Shown one piece after another: positions 45,519 to 58,879 of a stretch of DNA of 64,000 bases (position 1 is its first letter; every line of letters starts with the position of its first letter). The DNA is from Rhizaria sp. SCN 62-66 (lineage: Eukaryota; Rhizaria, unplaced). Position numbers and translations under genes: made by a program. The DNA lies in contig MEDY01000073.1 of NCBI GenBank assembly GCA_001724265.1, positions 1 to 64,000 on the forward strand, in the 5' to 3' direction. Under the pieces are notes generated by a model. The model was not told where the DNA came from and did no database searches. It was given only the letters and a program-made list of their open reading frames with translations.

Positions 45519-48500
45519 TTACTGCTTGAGCGCGGCGGCGATGACCTGCGCGGCGGCGGCGACGTCGGGGCCCTGGAGCACGCCCGCGCCGATGAGCGTC
45601 TTCAGCGCGGCGAGCGCGGCCGAGGACTTGAGCGCAGCGAGCTTGGCCTCGACCTGCGCCACCACGGCCGGGTCCGCCAGCAGCGCCGCGACCGTGGCGT
45701 CGTCAGCGTGTCCGGCCGCGGCGCCCGCGGCCGAGGCGGCGACGGCGGCGGCCGCGGCGGGCGAGGGCGCGATCTCAGTCAGCCACTGGCGCAGCACGGC
45801 GCGCGCGCGGCGCAGCGGGGACGGCGCCACGGTGTCCGCGACGACAACGCCGCCCTCAGCAGGAGCGGCAGCAGCAGTGGCCGCAGCGGGGACGGCGGCA
45901 GAAGGACCAGCGAGCGCGGCGGTTACGGCGTCGGCAGCGGCGTGCGCGGCAACAATGCGCTTGGCGAGCGCGGCCTCGGCGAGGCGCGCGGTCAGGCGCC
46001 AGTAGAAGCGTGTGCGCGCGTGCGCCCAGGGCACGACGGCGCGGATGCAGCCCTTGGTGTGCATGCGCACGGGCGTGTCGTGCAGGTCCGCGAACGTGGT
46101 CGCAATCTGCAGGTACACGGGGTACAGCTGGCCCTCGCGCGTGCGCGCCTGCGAGCGCAGCGCTGCGGCCACAGCGGGCGTCGGTGCAGCCTTGATGTCG
46201 GCCGCGAGCTTGACGAGCTTGGGGTCAGTCTTGTGCATCTCGGCCACGATCTGGTCCTTGCGGAACTTGACGTCCACCGTGCCCTCGGGCTCCAGCACGC
46301 CACCGCGCGCCGTCGGGTCCGCGAACATCTCCATGTGGTCCGCGTTAATCGTCTCGTCGACGACGACCCAGGCGCCGCCGCGCAGCATCGCGTGGGGCGG
46401 CAGATACACCAGCACGGGCTGCTCCATGCCGCGCAGCGCGTCGACGATGTAGGAGCCGAACTTGAGGATCTCGTTGAGCATGTCTTGCATGCCGCCCGAG
46501 AAGCCGCGCCAGTTGGCCAGCACCACGAGCGGGATGTCCTCGGCCGCCATGTCCTTGATGGCCTGCGCCGTCTTGAACGCCGAGTCGGGGAACCAGACCT
46601 GGCCAGCCTTGGAAAGCACCACCTCGCGTGAGTCGTCGCCGCCGGCGGGGTCGGCAGGCACAGTGTACTCGACCGTGCGCGGATCCACAGCCACGACGCC
46701 GACGGGCACGCCGCCGAGACGCGCGCGGCCGGCCACGACGCCGCGCGCCCAACCGCCCATGACTTCGAGGAACGAGTCGCGGTCGAACAGGCCCGTGGCC
46801 AGCTCGTGGTGCGTCGGGGTCGCGTTAGGGAGAGCGGAGGCGCCGGCCTTGGCCGATGCGGCCGAGGCGGCGGCCGCAGCGGCGAGCGTCGAGGTGAGCG
46901 ACCCGTGCGTGCCAGTGATGAGGCAGCGCGGGTCGTACAGTGACGTCTTAGACGCCGGCGCGAAAGTCACCAGGCGGTTCACGTCGTCGGCGGTGCGGCC
47001 CAGGATGGGCGCGGTGCCGCGGCGCGTGAGCGGCACGTACGAGAGCCAGCGGATGATGGCGAGGCAGCCCTCCAGGTCGTTGGGCACGCAGAGGTGCGTG
47101 ACACCGTTGGTGTACATGATGTCGGGGCCGCCCAGCTGGACGTTGCTGGTGTAGACGGCGCGGCCCAGGAGCTTGTTGAGCGCCTGGTAGCCCGTCAGCA
47201 GCAGCGGCTGCGCGGGATCCGACTTCTGGATCACGCGCTGGCCGAGGCGGGCCAGGTACGCGCCGATGCCGACGCTGCGGCAGGTGACGTAGGTGAGCGT
47301 GAAGATGTCGTCGTAGGCCAGCGAGGTCTCGCCGGCGATCTGGCCTGAGCCGCGGAGGTTCTCCACGCCCAGTCCGTCCTTGGCGCCGATGACGTCAGTG
47401 ATCACGTAGCGCTCCTCGCCCTCAACGGTCACCTTGGTGCACTTGACCGAGCCGGAGAGCGCGGCATAGTCAGCGGGCGTGAGGTAGAGGTACTCGAAGC
47501 CGCGGGACGGCGAGTCGGCGTCGACCGTGGTCGTGGGCGGCATCCACGCCACCTTGTACTTGCCGCGCAGCTCCTCGGCCAGCCCGATGCGCGCGCCCGA
47601 GTTGGCGGCCAGGTACAGGCGCGGCAGCCCGCGCGCGCGCGCGTGCTTAGAGGCGAGGTCGAACAGCGCGTCCTCAGCGGGGCCGAAGGAGCCGGCCATG
47701 TGCGTGATGTCGTTGGCGATGATGACGACGTCGCGGCCCGCCGCGGGCTCGGGCGCCACGGCGGGCGTGTCGAGCGAGAGCGGGAAGGTCGCACCCAGGC
47801 ACTCGGGCGTGTTGAGCGTCACGCGCCAGGCAACCATGCCGATGTTGTTGAGCCCCGGCGCGCGCGAGACCTCGGTGAGCACGTAGGCGTCCGAGTAGTC
47901 GCCCGCGCCCGCGGCCGCGGGGGTCGGGTTCGGTGCCAGGACCAGCTCCGTCGCCGACACGAAGACCGAGGGGATGCGCGCCGACACATGGGAGAACTCG
48001 GCGATGACGGCCAGCGAGCGCGCGGGCAGCGCGCAGGCGGCGGCGCGGAGGCCCGCGGCCGTGTCACCGACGCTCGCGGCGGGCACGGCGCCGCTGGGGC
48101 TCGCGGCCGCGGCGGACACGGACAGCCCCAGCAGCGCGCGGCCCGCGGCGCGGAAGTGCTCGAGCGGGGCCGTGCGCAGCAGCGCCATCGCGCCCGCCAG
48201 CTCAGACGCCAGCGCGGCCGCGGCGCCGCCCGCAGAGACGCCGGCAGGCACCGCGGCCGGGGTCACGGGCGCGGTCGTGGGCGAGTCGTTGTTGGGCAGC
48301 AGCGCAGCAACGAGCATGCGCAGCAGGCGCACCGTGGGCAGCGCAGTCATCGCGGCCGCGGCGGCGCCCGCGGCGGACGCGGCGCCCACCTCGGCGGCGG
48401 CCTCTGACGCGGCGGCCGCGAGCAGCGAGAGCAGGTGCGCGCGCCACACGCGGCGGATCGTCTTGTCGAAGAGCGGCGGGAAGTCGTAGCACCATACCGT

Positions 48501-51500
48501 GTCCATCGATGCCGCCGTCAGGCGCTGGTTCTGGTGCGGGAACGACGTCTCGTACGGCGCGTCCGCGTCCATGAACGTGGTCTGCGCAGGCGCAGCAGCG
48601 GGCGCACCGGCGACGGCGACGGCGCCGGCGCTGGGAGCGGGGAGCGCGGGCGGTGCGGGCGCAGCAAGCGGGCGGAGCACGACGCGGCCGGTGGCGGGAT
48701 CCGTATGCTCGTAGAAGGCGTTGACCTCGAGCACGAACCCAGTCGGGTTCTCGCAAATGAAGCGGCACGGCAGCGAGATGCTGGGGCCCGTTGCCGACTG
48801 GCGCAGGCGGATCGTGAGCGCGAACTCGACGTGCGTGATGTGGAGCCGGTGGATCTTCTCGCTGTAGCGGCGCGTTAGCGAGCGGATGATCGAGTCCACG
48901 TAGCCGATGTTGATGCGCGACGACGGCGACGTGAAGACCGACTCAAACCCGCCATGGGCGACGTCGCCGTGCTGCTGCTGCTGCTGCTGCGCGGAGGGGA
49001 GGTCGACGTTGACGTCCACAAGCACGTTGACGAAGATGTGGTTAAACATCCACTTGCCGTTACCGCCAGGCGTCTGCAGCACCGACCCTACGCCGGCGGC
49101 GGCGCCAGTGGCGGCGGCGCGGCCCGCGGCGGCCGAGGAGACGGCGGCCGAGGCAGCCGAAGCGGAGCCCGAGGAGAGCGCGCCAGTCTTGGCCATGGCG
49201 ATCTCGAGCGAGTTAAGCGCCTCGACGAACGCCACCTCGGTCTCGGGGTGCGCGCCGCCTGTCGCAGCGGCCGCGGCGGCGGCAGCAGCCGCGTTGGCGG
49301 TGCCCGGCGCAGCGCCAGCACCGTTAGAGTCGTCGGCGATCGAGTCGGCGAGCGCGGCGGTGGCCACGGCACGGGCCGCGGTGGCAGCATTCGCGGCGTT
49401 GACGGCCGAGGCCGCGGCGGCGGAGGCCGAAGATACGGAGCGCGTGCGGCCGATGGGCGTGGTGGCGGCAGTGGCCGAGGCCAGCGCGGCGTTGGCTGCG
49501 GCGACCGAGGGCGTGTCGGCGACGGCGGCCGAGGACACCACGATGGGCTCGTCGTCCTCGTCGGCCACGTCCTTGATGATGCGGTGCATCTGCGCCGAGT
49601 CCAGCCGGCGCACCAACACGCGCGCGAAGAAGCGCCGCCCGTCGTAGGCGGCGCGCGCGGGCGCGGCGGCAGTGCCAGCGGCAGCGGCGGCCTTAAGCTT
49701 GGCCGTGACCGTCTTGGGCACGGCGGCGAAGAGGTGCACCATGCGGTTCGTGGTTGGGACGAGGTCGTAGTCGTACTTGTCGAGCCGGTACAGCTGCATG
49801 TGCAGCGCGTGGTTGGGCTCGATGTGGCGCGTCGCCGTGTCCTCGGCGAACTCGCCCACGGCACCCGACTGGCGGTACGTGAAGTAGAGCGGGTGCTCGC
49901 CGCTGCCGCTGCCGCCCGCACCGCAGGCCGCGGCCTCGGCACCCGACGCCGCGCCGACCACGCAGGCCGCGCCGCTGGCGCTGGTGGCGTCCTCGGCGCA
50001 GGGCGCGCTGGTGGCGCCGTTGGGCGAGAGGATGAAGGTCACGCGGCGCACGCGGTAGCGCGCCAGCGTCGCCGCGTGGTCGTCCACGATGCACTGCAGC
50101 GCGGCCGCGGCGGCGGCGTCGCGCTCGGCCGCGCCCTCGGGCGCGCCGCTGCTGTTGGCGCTACTGGCGCCAGCGGCGCTGGAGTTAGAGGACGCCGCCG
50201 TGGAGGCCGCGGCCGTGGAGGCGGCGGAGGAGCCCGCGGACGATCCTGCGCTGGCGCTGGCGCCGGAGACGGAGCAGAGACTGGCGGGCAGCGAGGACAC
50301 GTAGATGTAGAGCACGTGCACGGGCACGCGGCGCAGCACCTTGGCGCAGGCGCGGTTGCGCGGTGCGTTCTCGAACTCAGCGGCGAGCGCGGAGAAGCCG
50401 GCGCGGAGCGCGTCGAGCGTGGGGAAGTGCGCCATGACGCCCATGCGGCGCAGCAGCTGCGCGCCCTCCTCGCCCGCCGTCGGCGAGGCGACGAACGCCG
50501 CGCTGTGGTTGCCCGCGCCGTTGCCCTCGGCGCCCGAGGCGGAGGACATGGGCGAGGCCGAGGAGCGGAGGGACTTAAGCAGCTCGGTGTCGAAGGTGTC
50601 ACCGTCCTCGTCCTCGTCGTCGTCGTCGTCATCGTCGTCGTCGTCGCCGCCGTGCTCGGGCTCGTCAGCCGCGACGGAGCCGTCCTTGACCTGCTGCGGC
50701 GAGATGACCAGCGCGCGCGCGGGGCCCAGTTCGGCCTCGTTGACGCTCGCCGCGAAGGCCGACGACTCGCGCTGCAGCGCCGCCAGCGAGTCGATGCGCA
50801 TAAAGCGCGACGACGTCAGTGGCGCGCCAGTCGCAGCGCTGCCAGCGGCCGCGGCACCACCGTTCGCAGCGGCGGCGTGGGCGGCGGCGGCCGAGGCGGC
50901 GGACTTAGGCAGCGGGGGACGGCCCATACCGCTGGCCGCGCCGCCGGGGGTCGCGGCGGGGATCGGCACGGCGGGCTGGCCGCGCGCCGAGGGCAGCGCC
51001 ATGGCCACCGCGGCGTTGGCGGCCGCGACAGAGGGCGTGGGCACCTCGACGCCCGTGGCCGCGGGCGACAAGCGCGGGGACGAGCCCTTGCCGTCACCGT
51101 TGGTGACACCCGAGTCGGCCGTGGCGCTCTTGTAGTCCATGTGGAAGACCCACTTGGCGAGGATGTCGTGTGTGATGGGCGCCTGCGTGGGGTAGGCCGC
51201 GCGCTCCTGCAGCGTCTGCGACTGCGCCACGGCGTCGGCGCCGGCGACGACAGCCAGCGCGGGAACTGTGAAGAGCTTGAAGGCGCGGCGGATGGCGACT
51301 TCGAGCGCAAGCGCGGCGACAGCCTTGTCACTGTGCGTCACGAAGCGCAGGATCACGTCCTCGATCGGCTGCGACTGGTCAACCAGTGACGCCAGCGCGC
51401 GCGCGTGCACCGTCGCTCGGTCCCCGACCGAGGTCTGCGGCGCGGCGCGCTCGAAGGCGATGGCGCGGTTGAGCGCGCGCTCGATGGCGGCCATGCGGAC

Positions 51501-54500
51501 CGAGAGCGAGGGCAGGCGCAGGCGCATGAGCACCTGACGCGCCTGCAGCACAAGCCCCGAGGTGGGCTTCGAGCGCAGCGCCGTAAGGCGGCGCAGCAGC
51601 GCGAGCCAGTCGGCGTCGCGGAGCAGGAACGGGAAGGCCGAGGTGCCGAGCGAGAGCAGATGGCACACGAGCTCGGTGCGCGGCGCGAGCTGGTGGTGCG
51701 CGCGAGCGAGCGCCGCGACGTAGCCAACGTTGTCCTTGTTGGCCTTACGCAGCGCGTGGATGATGTCCTCGCTCGACACGGGCACGGCGGCCGTGGTAGC
51801 GCTGCGACCGCCCGCGCCGTTGGTGAGCAGGAAGACCTCCTCAACCGCGAGGTACTCGAGCAACATGGCCTTGATCACGCGGCCCGCGTAGGCGAGGTTG
51901 CCCGGCAAGTATTGTTGCACAAGGCCCCACAGCCCAGACGCCTCCAGCGCGGACTTGGTCGCGGTCAGGCTCGCGCCCGTGGTCTGCGCGCAGGGCAGCC
52001 CCGCGGCGGCGGCGGCGGCCGAGGCGGCGGCGTCGGTGAAGGCCAGCATCGCGCGCTCCAGCGCGGCCGCGGGGAACACCAGGTCGCCGCCGGCGCCGGC
52101 GCAGGACGAGGCCGTGGACGCGGTGGCCGGGACGACCGTCGCGGTGCTGCATGCAGCAGCGGACTTGGAGGTGCCTGAGGCGCGGACGGCGGCGACGTAG
52201 TCCGACACGAGTCTGGTAAACTGCTCGAGCAGCGGCTGCGGGAGGCGGCCGGCCATGTTGGAGGCCAGCTCGTTGAACTGCAGCGCGGGCAGCATGGGGT
52301 CGGTGAGGCAGGTCGTGAGGTCGGCCAGCGACTGCGCCTGTACGCGCGGCGACAGCACGTAGCCCGAGAGCAGCATGCGCAGCTTGTTCTCGGCGTTGCG
52401 CAGCCGCACGTGCGGCTTGCCCGCGAGGACCGTCTCGGCCGCCACCACGGGCTCGATGGCCGCGCACGAGGGGAAGACGCCCGAGAAGGGCTCGGCCTTC
52501 TGCACGCAATCGGGGTCGTCGAGCGCGAGCGCGGCCAACAGGTCGCCTACCTCGGTCACCGACCCGGGCGGCTTGATGGTCGTGATGACGCCCGCCTCGG
52601 GTGCCGCGATGGTGACGTACATCTTCATCACCTCCAGCTCCGCCACGGGCTGTCCCTTGGCCACGTGCGCACGGTCCGCCACGAGCCACTGCACGAGCTT
52701 GCCCTGGATCTGGCTGCGCATCTGCGTCGGGTCGTACTCCTGCGAGAAGAGGCAGGTCCGCGCGTCGATCGTGAGACGCAGGCCCGAGGCGAACTCGCGC
52801 CCGTACACGACGTGCTTGCGCCCGTTGAGCAGCACCAGGAAGCCACCATCAGAGAGGTTGTGGATGTCCGCGCTCGCGCTGAACACTGCGGGCGCGGCGG
52901 CGCCGGACTTGCTGCCCGCGGCACCGGCCTGGGCGCCGGCGGCGGCGGCGGCGCCGGGGCCCGTGGAGACGGGCGAGGGCGCGGGGACCTCACCGGCCGC
53001 AGGCTCGGCGGCACTCGCGGCGGCCGCGGAGGGCTTTGCGGGGACGCCGGTGATAGTGAGGTCGTAGCTGGTGGGGCCGGACTTAGTGACGGTGAGCATG
53101 TACTTGACGGCGTCGTAGATGAGCTCGACGTCGGCCGACACGAGCGCGTTGTAGAGCTTGCCTGTGGGCAGCTGGCCGCGCGCGAGGATGGCCTGGTACT
53201 CGATCTCGCGCTGCTGCACCTGCGCGTGCGCGCGGAAGAGCGCGCCGCAGAGCACGGCGAGTGGCGTGTCGGGGCGCTCCGAGGCGATGGCCTGGTTGGC
53301 CATGACCTTCTCCAGCCACGTCGTCGAAATAAGGTTGTTCTTGTAGTCGTCGGCCTCGAGCACGACGCGCAGGTACTCGATCGTGGTCCGGATCTCGCCG
53401 CGGATCTCGAGCTCCTTGAGCGCCTGCACCATGCTCTGCCGCGCCAGCTCGCGCGTGGCGCCGACGGCGAAGAGGTGCCCGAACTGCGAGTCGGCGAACT
53501 CGTGGACGAGCCCCTTGGGTCCAACTGAGAAGTAGCCCCACACGTCTGGCGTCGAGCGGAAGTGCAGCTCCTGGATCACGCCCGACGTGGGCTGGAACTT
53601 GTCGTCGGGGTTCTCGGCCGTAATGCGGCACGCGATGACGTGACCTGGCAGCGTCTGCGCGCGCCGCGTGTCGAAGTCGATGCGCGACTCCGAGTCGGCC
53701 GTCTCGCCGTACATGCGGCGCACGCCCGGCATACGCTGCAGTGGGATACCCATGGCGACCTGGAGCTGCGCCGCAGGGAGGTTGACGCCCGAGATAAGCT
53801 CTGTGACGGGGTGCTCGACCTGCAGGCGCGGGTTGAGCTCCAGGAACGAGTAGGAGCCGTCGTCCATGTAGAGATACTCAACGGTGCCCGCGCCGACGTA
53901 GCCGACCTCCTTGGCGAGGCGCACGGCCGACTGCTCCATGCGGTGCCACACGTCGGGCGGGGCCGCCACGACGGGGCCCTCCTCGATGATCTTCTGGTGG
54001 CGGCGCTGGATAGAGCAGTCGCGGCCGAAGACGGCGATGGCGTCGCCCCACGAGTCGCACAACAGCTGCACCTCGAGGTGCCGGCACTTGCCCGCCAGCT
54101 TCATGATGAACACGGGCGAGCCGGGAACCTCGCCCTGGACCTGGCGGAAGGCCATCGCGACGTCGTCGGCGCACTCGACGCGCCGGATGCCCTTGCCGCC
54201 GCCGCCCTCGGATGCCTTGATCATGACGGGGAAGCCGATGCGCAGCGCGTGCTGCATCGCCGCGTCGACCGTGTCGACGCAAGACCGCGCGTAGATGTCG
54301 TCGGGGATGCCTGTGGACGCGTAGTCGACCGTGAGCCCGTCACCGGTCCACGGCATGCAGGGCACGCCGGCCGACTGCGCGATGAGCGTGGAGCCGATCT
54401 TGTCGCCCAGCGCGCGCATGGCGTGCGAGGGCGGGCCGATCCACACCACCTTGCTCGCCGTGTTGGACAGCAGGTCGGGCAGACGCGGGTTCTCCGAGGC

Positions 54501-55560
54501 GTGGCCCCAGCCGGCCCACACGGCGTCGCACTTGGTTGTCTCGGCGATCTCGGTGATGAGGTGGATATTGGCGTAGTTGTTGTTGTTGCTCCCGCCCGGC
54601 ACCGGCACGAACTCGTCTGCCAGGTGGATATACTCGGCGTTGGCGCGCAGGTCCTCGGGCGTCGCCATCGCCACAAACTGCAGCACCTTGTCGTCGCCGA
54701 AGACTTGGTAGCACCACTGCCGCATCGACCGAATGGCTTTCACGGCGGCAATACCGTTGTTGCAGATCAGGATGCGCCGCAGCGCGCGCGTGCCGCCGTT
54801 GGCGCGCACCCACGCCGACAGCGGGTCGCTGTCCACGTCGGCGTCTTTGATGTCTTTGTTGGCGTTGGCGTTGGCAGCGGCGTTGTCGGCGCCGGGCGCG
54901 GGCGTGGAGGCAGAGGGCAGCGCGGGCGTCGCGGTCGGAGTGGGCTCGGGCAGCGCGCCGCAGTCAGCACTGCCGCCGTCGAGCGCAAAGGCACTCATGG
55001 ACGCGACGGCCGGGGGCGCGCCGGGCTTGTTGGCGCCGCCGACGACGCCCTGGAGACGCGGCGAGAGCGCCGTCAGGTTGAAGGACGGGGAGGCCGCCGC
55101 GGGCAGCGAGGACGACGCCGGAAGCATCGATGGGGTAAGGCGCGAGGCGGACGCAGCGTTCAGGGGAGGAACTGCCGCGGAGGTGCCGGTCGCGGACAGG
55201 GAAGGAGGAACGGGAGGGAGAGGATGATCCTGTGTAGGCGCGAGATTCAGGAAAGTTGGGTCAGACGGCGGGTCAGCGTGCGAGGATCACGGAAGAGCAG
55301 AAGTAGTTCGCAATAGTTGCACAAGTTAATAATAACCCGTCTTGTTGTGTGTAGACGTGTCTGTAGTGTTCGGAAAAGTATGTCACAATCATACTGAACA
55401 TTGTTACGATAGAGAAAATGCACCGAAAATGGTGCTGAGACTGTCGGGCTTTGTCAAGCGTGTGAGTGCATTTTGAAGGCACAGGAAAAAGATTAAAGGT
55501 CACATTCAGTTGGAGCAGAATACGTACCACGTGTGCCTTGGCTTCTGAAGCGTCAGACAT
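45519..55560 (-). CDS. ACC: Acetyl-CoA carboxylase, eukaryotic multidomain type
   Basis: Two exons (55560-55528 and 55229-45519), intron GTACGT...CAG, phase 0; about 3247 residues versus ~2250-2500 usual. It makes malonyl-CoA, the first committed step of fatty acid synthesis. Order: biotin carboxylase (about residues 160-620; ILICNNGIAAVKAIRSMR, VWAGWGHASENP, ATP loop SEGGGGKGIRRV); biotin carrier with EVMKM, the biotinyl-Lys at about residue 880 (52623-52625); a long central region; and carboxyltransferase (about 2400-3090; NDITHMAGSFGP, LANWRGFSGGMQDM, PPHAMLRGGAW). Extra length comes from Ala/Ser/Gly-rich insertions and an Asp run (near 50609-50652) in the central region. The start is a short exon encoding MSDASEAKAHV that splices in frame to a 34-codon stretch upstream of the first ATG of the big ORF. 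No plastid signal is evident, so probably cytosolic. Confidence 0.97.
50609..50652 (-). repeat. GAC-rich tract encoding poly-Asp/Glu in ACC
   Basis: A run of GTC/GTCCTC-type units on the + strand encodes an uninterrupted acidic stretch in the central region of the carboxylase. It lies outside the catalytic domains. Confidence 0.75.
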
Positions 55561-56370
55561 TGGCTGGAAAAGCAGGGCACGTGAATGATCAGGTGCGTTA
55601 GCCCGTTTAACCTGAGCGGAAAGCAACAAAACGGGCGCGGGTGCGGCGTGCAAGAGGTGAGACGGAGTCGGGTCAGAACCCAAGTCAAGGGTGAAACCGA
55701 GCGCAAAAGATCGTTAGTGCAAACAATATTAATCGGAATAGGAACATCGAAGTGGGATATTCTTGCAGCCCACAATGGCAACTCAAACTAAAACACATCC
55801 ACCGAGGAAACTGCCCTTGATATGTTCGGCCACGGGGGCGACGCGAGCAGCAGCCCGCAACAACAACTCGCCGGCACCTCGCAGGACCGAAAAATCGTCC
55901 ACAACTTTTGATTGAGAAGAATACGTCCAAATATGGGCGGATAACACCAATATTATTCATATGAGCAAATCTCATCCTAACTTATATACTGGTCAAGCTG
56001 TTAAGTAGTTGTATCAGTTGTTATAAACCTTTTAGACGACGTGCAAATAGGGAGATATCAATGTTAGAGTTCAGCATTGTATCGACTCTACTCTAAGACA
56101 AGCATTACAAGATGCGCAGCCTCTGAATTAAGAAGTAAGTTTAAAATAAAACATCAACGTAGACCATACCATGTCTTTATGTACTATATATCAGTCAAAT
56201 TCCTTCAATCCCACTTAGTATATGCAGAAAATACCGCTGCCACTGAAATATTCAAGTTGGGTTGGCGTCTTGTGAAGAACTAAAGTCGCTAGAGATCAAC
56301 AATAATCAGTCACGGTCAATGTACACGACAAACGCGAGTAAGTTAAACAAAACGTTCAACAAGGTTCGGC
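55561..56370. promoter_or_regulatory. Tandem intergenic region (CCDC103 3' / ACC 5')
   Basis: 810 bp, AT-rich apart from a short GC-richer patch near 55800-55900. It should hold the ACC promoter and the CCDC103 3' UTR. Small ORFs have no domain or codon bias. Confidence 0.5.
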
Positions 56371-58286
56371 TCATGCGTCATTGGTATCGTCGCTATCGAT
56401 CCCAAAACTCTCCCAGAGCGCCTTGATGCCCTTCTCGTCAGCCACTGCCGCCGGCGCCGCTGCGGTCTTGGCCTTGGTCTTCTTCTTCACGACCGCGCCC
56501 TCGCTGGCGCTCGCTGCCGCCTTGCTCGCCTTGGCTTTGGCCTTCGTCTTCGTCGTCGCCGGTGCGTCGCCAGAGATGGCAAAAGCCAGCCCCGCAGCGG
56601 CCAGCACGTCCTCCGCGCTGGCGTCCGCGCTGCCGCCGCCCGTGGCAACGGTGGTGCGACCCGAGGACGTGGCGAGGGAGTCGTCGGCGTCCGCACAGCC
56701 GCCGAGCCCGCCCGCGCCCGCGCCCGCGGCCATGGCGCCCCAGTCGCCCTCCCCCCAGCCCGGAAGCATCATCGGGTAGCCCTCGCCGCCCGCGCCGATG
56801 CTCCCGCCGCCATTGCTCGCTCCGCTAGACTTGGAGGCCTTGGCAGAGGCAGACAACTTGGACTTGGATAGCTTTGCGGAGCCTTCTGCGCTGGCGCAGG
56901 AGATGGCACTGGAACTGGCAGCAGACGTGTCAGCGTTGGCGTGGCTGCCGGTGCCTGCTTCCGCGGGCGCGGAGTCTGCGGGCGCGAGGGCTGCGGGCGC
57001 AAGCACAGGAAACTGCGGACAGACGGTATTGAGCACGGCGAAAATGCGCGCCAGCGCCTGCTTGTCCGCGGCCGTGAGAAACGCCGTGGTGAGCGAGAAG
57101 TGCGGCGCGCGCGAAGCCGCCGAGAGGAGGTGGAACGACACCAGCGCAACCTGTCGTGAGTGAAAATACAGAGAATCAAAGCATAAAACAAGACATGATG
57201 TGAGTTTACATCGACCTAAATGCGAGATACACAAATACACAACGACCATCTCAAAATCTACAAATTTGTCCTTCAACACGAATGCAATCGTACCTCAGCA
57301 AGCACTTCGCTCCCCGCGCCCAGCGCGGCCAGCGCCGCGTCAAGCGCGGCCGCGAGCGCGGCCAGGCGGTCGAAGCCGAGGTTGCAGCCGAGCAGCTCAA
57401 CGCGCGCGGCGGGTGTGAGCGAGAGCAGCAGCGCGGCGCGGTCCAGCGGGTCGGGTGAGCGCGACCAGGCCTGCTCGAACTCGCTGGGGGACAGCACCAC
57501 GCTCTCCAGCGCCGCCGCCGGCGTCCCCGGGGACAGCAACACGGACACCGAGCGGCGCGCCGTGACAGCGGCGGCAGTTGCGGCGGCCACGGGCGCGGCG
57601 GCGGACGCCATGGGGACGTCGGGCGCGGGGGTGGTGAAGAGGAAGCTCGTGTCGGCAGTCGGCTCCGCACGAATCGCACTGGCGCTGGCACTGGCAGACA
57701 CTGCCGCGGCGGGAGTCGAGGAGCTGTCAGTCGCGGTGGCAAACAGCGTCGCGTAGGGCGAGACGCCGGGTAGTCCTGCGGCAGATGTCCCCGCAACAGC
57801 TGCACGGGCGACGCTGACTGCAGCGCCGCTGACAGGCGCGGACGGAGCAGAGGCGTCGCCGACGCCCCCCGCGGCGCCGGACTCAACGCCATAGCTGGCG
57901 ACAAGCGTGCCCTGCTTCTGCTTGGCGACGTGGCTATCGGCAATGGCGTGCAGCGGGTTCGCGGTGAGGTTCATCGGCTGCAGGTGCGCGCCGCGCACCA
58001 TCTCCTCGAAGCCCTCGTAAGCGAGCAGCTGCTCAACTGCCTTGAACTTCGCCTTCTGCACGCGCTCGTGTTGCAGCTCACTCGCAAACGCCGCGGACGC
58101 GCGCGCCGTCAGCGCTGCGGGCGTGGGCACCGCGAACGCGGGTTGGTATGACGGGTCGGACAGGTGTGGCGGCTGCGCTGCGCCGGCCGGCGCGGGCACT
58201 GGGAACGGCGGCGGCGCCGACACCAGGGCGATGAAGCGTTCCACCGGCGCAGGATCCAGCGCGTAAAGATCAACCGCACGGAGCAT
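56371..58286 (-). CDS. CCDC103: CCDC103-like dynein-arm assembly factor
   Basis: Two exons (58286-57294 and 57150-56371), intron GTACGA...CAG, phase 0; 590 residues. CCDC103 is needed for attachment of outer dynein arms in motile cilia. The N-terminal helix matches closely: ELQHERVQKAKFKAVEQLL then YEGFEEMVRGAHLQPMN. The second domain is the RPAP3-C/Monad-binding-like fold: SEFEQAWSRSPDPLDRAALL, ARVELLGCNLGFDRL, and across the junction VALVSFHLLSAASRAPHFSL, TTAFLTAADKQALARIFAVL. The animal protein has ~240 residues; here an Ala/Ser/Val-rich linker separates the domains and a Lys/Ala-rich tail of ~190 residues follows. The tail ends in ALWESFGIDSDD, a possible partner-binding motif. Confidence 0.87.
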
Positions 58287-58879
58287 GTCTGCGAGGTTCT
58301 CTGTTAAAGATGGTAATGATACGGGTGTATGGTGAAGGCGTTGGGGTGAGTTCGGAGAGGCAGAACAGAGGGGATCAACGGTTCAAAAAATAGGACGAGT
58401 TCTACAGTTATATCAGAGGCTCCAAAGGCCCAATAAACTGGTAATGCGTGAAATTGCATGTTAGTATTGACTCCTCAATATACTTGCTATCAACGGTCAC
58501 TATGGGTCACATCACATGTCGTTACTCAGGTCGACCTTTGAACGCGGTTCGTGTCCAGCATCGCGACCGGGCCAACACGTCCCAACGGTTGACCACGTCG
58601 AAATCTCCACAACTTCCGTGCTTTCGAATTCCAACATTTTGTACAGAATCAAAGTGTGTGCATACAATAGGCTCTCTTATTATATGTTCTGAAACTCTCA
58701 CTGGCTTCCTCATTGGCTTCCGTTTCTCCTCCCTCTTCTCACTTACGTCACCACACCAGAAGGCACTAGTTTCTTCCCCTCGAGGGCGATACAATAGCCC
58801 CACCAACACAGCTGACCCGACCTATCACACACAGCTACTTCGGGCCCCTACCGACGCAGCGCGTCTGCGATCTGCGCCG
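58287..58879. promoter_or_regulatory. Divergent intergenic region (CCDC103 / B-box protein)
   Basis: 593 bp between divergent starts. The frame of the B-box gene is open back to 58448, but that stretch has mixed base composition and encodes nothing recognisable, so I treat it as promoter and 5' UTR. Confidence 0.5.

Noticed and set aside
48954-51389. An 811-residue plus-strand frame inside the ACC gene
   Set aside because: Antisense to clear ACC coding sequence; low-complexity Gly/Arg/Val-rich shadow frame.
58448-58879. In-frame N-terminal extension of the B-box protein
   Set aside because: Base composition is like the spacer and no motif is present; the B-box begins right after the ATG at 58880.
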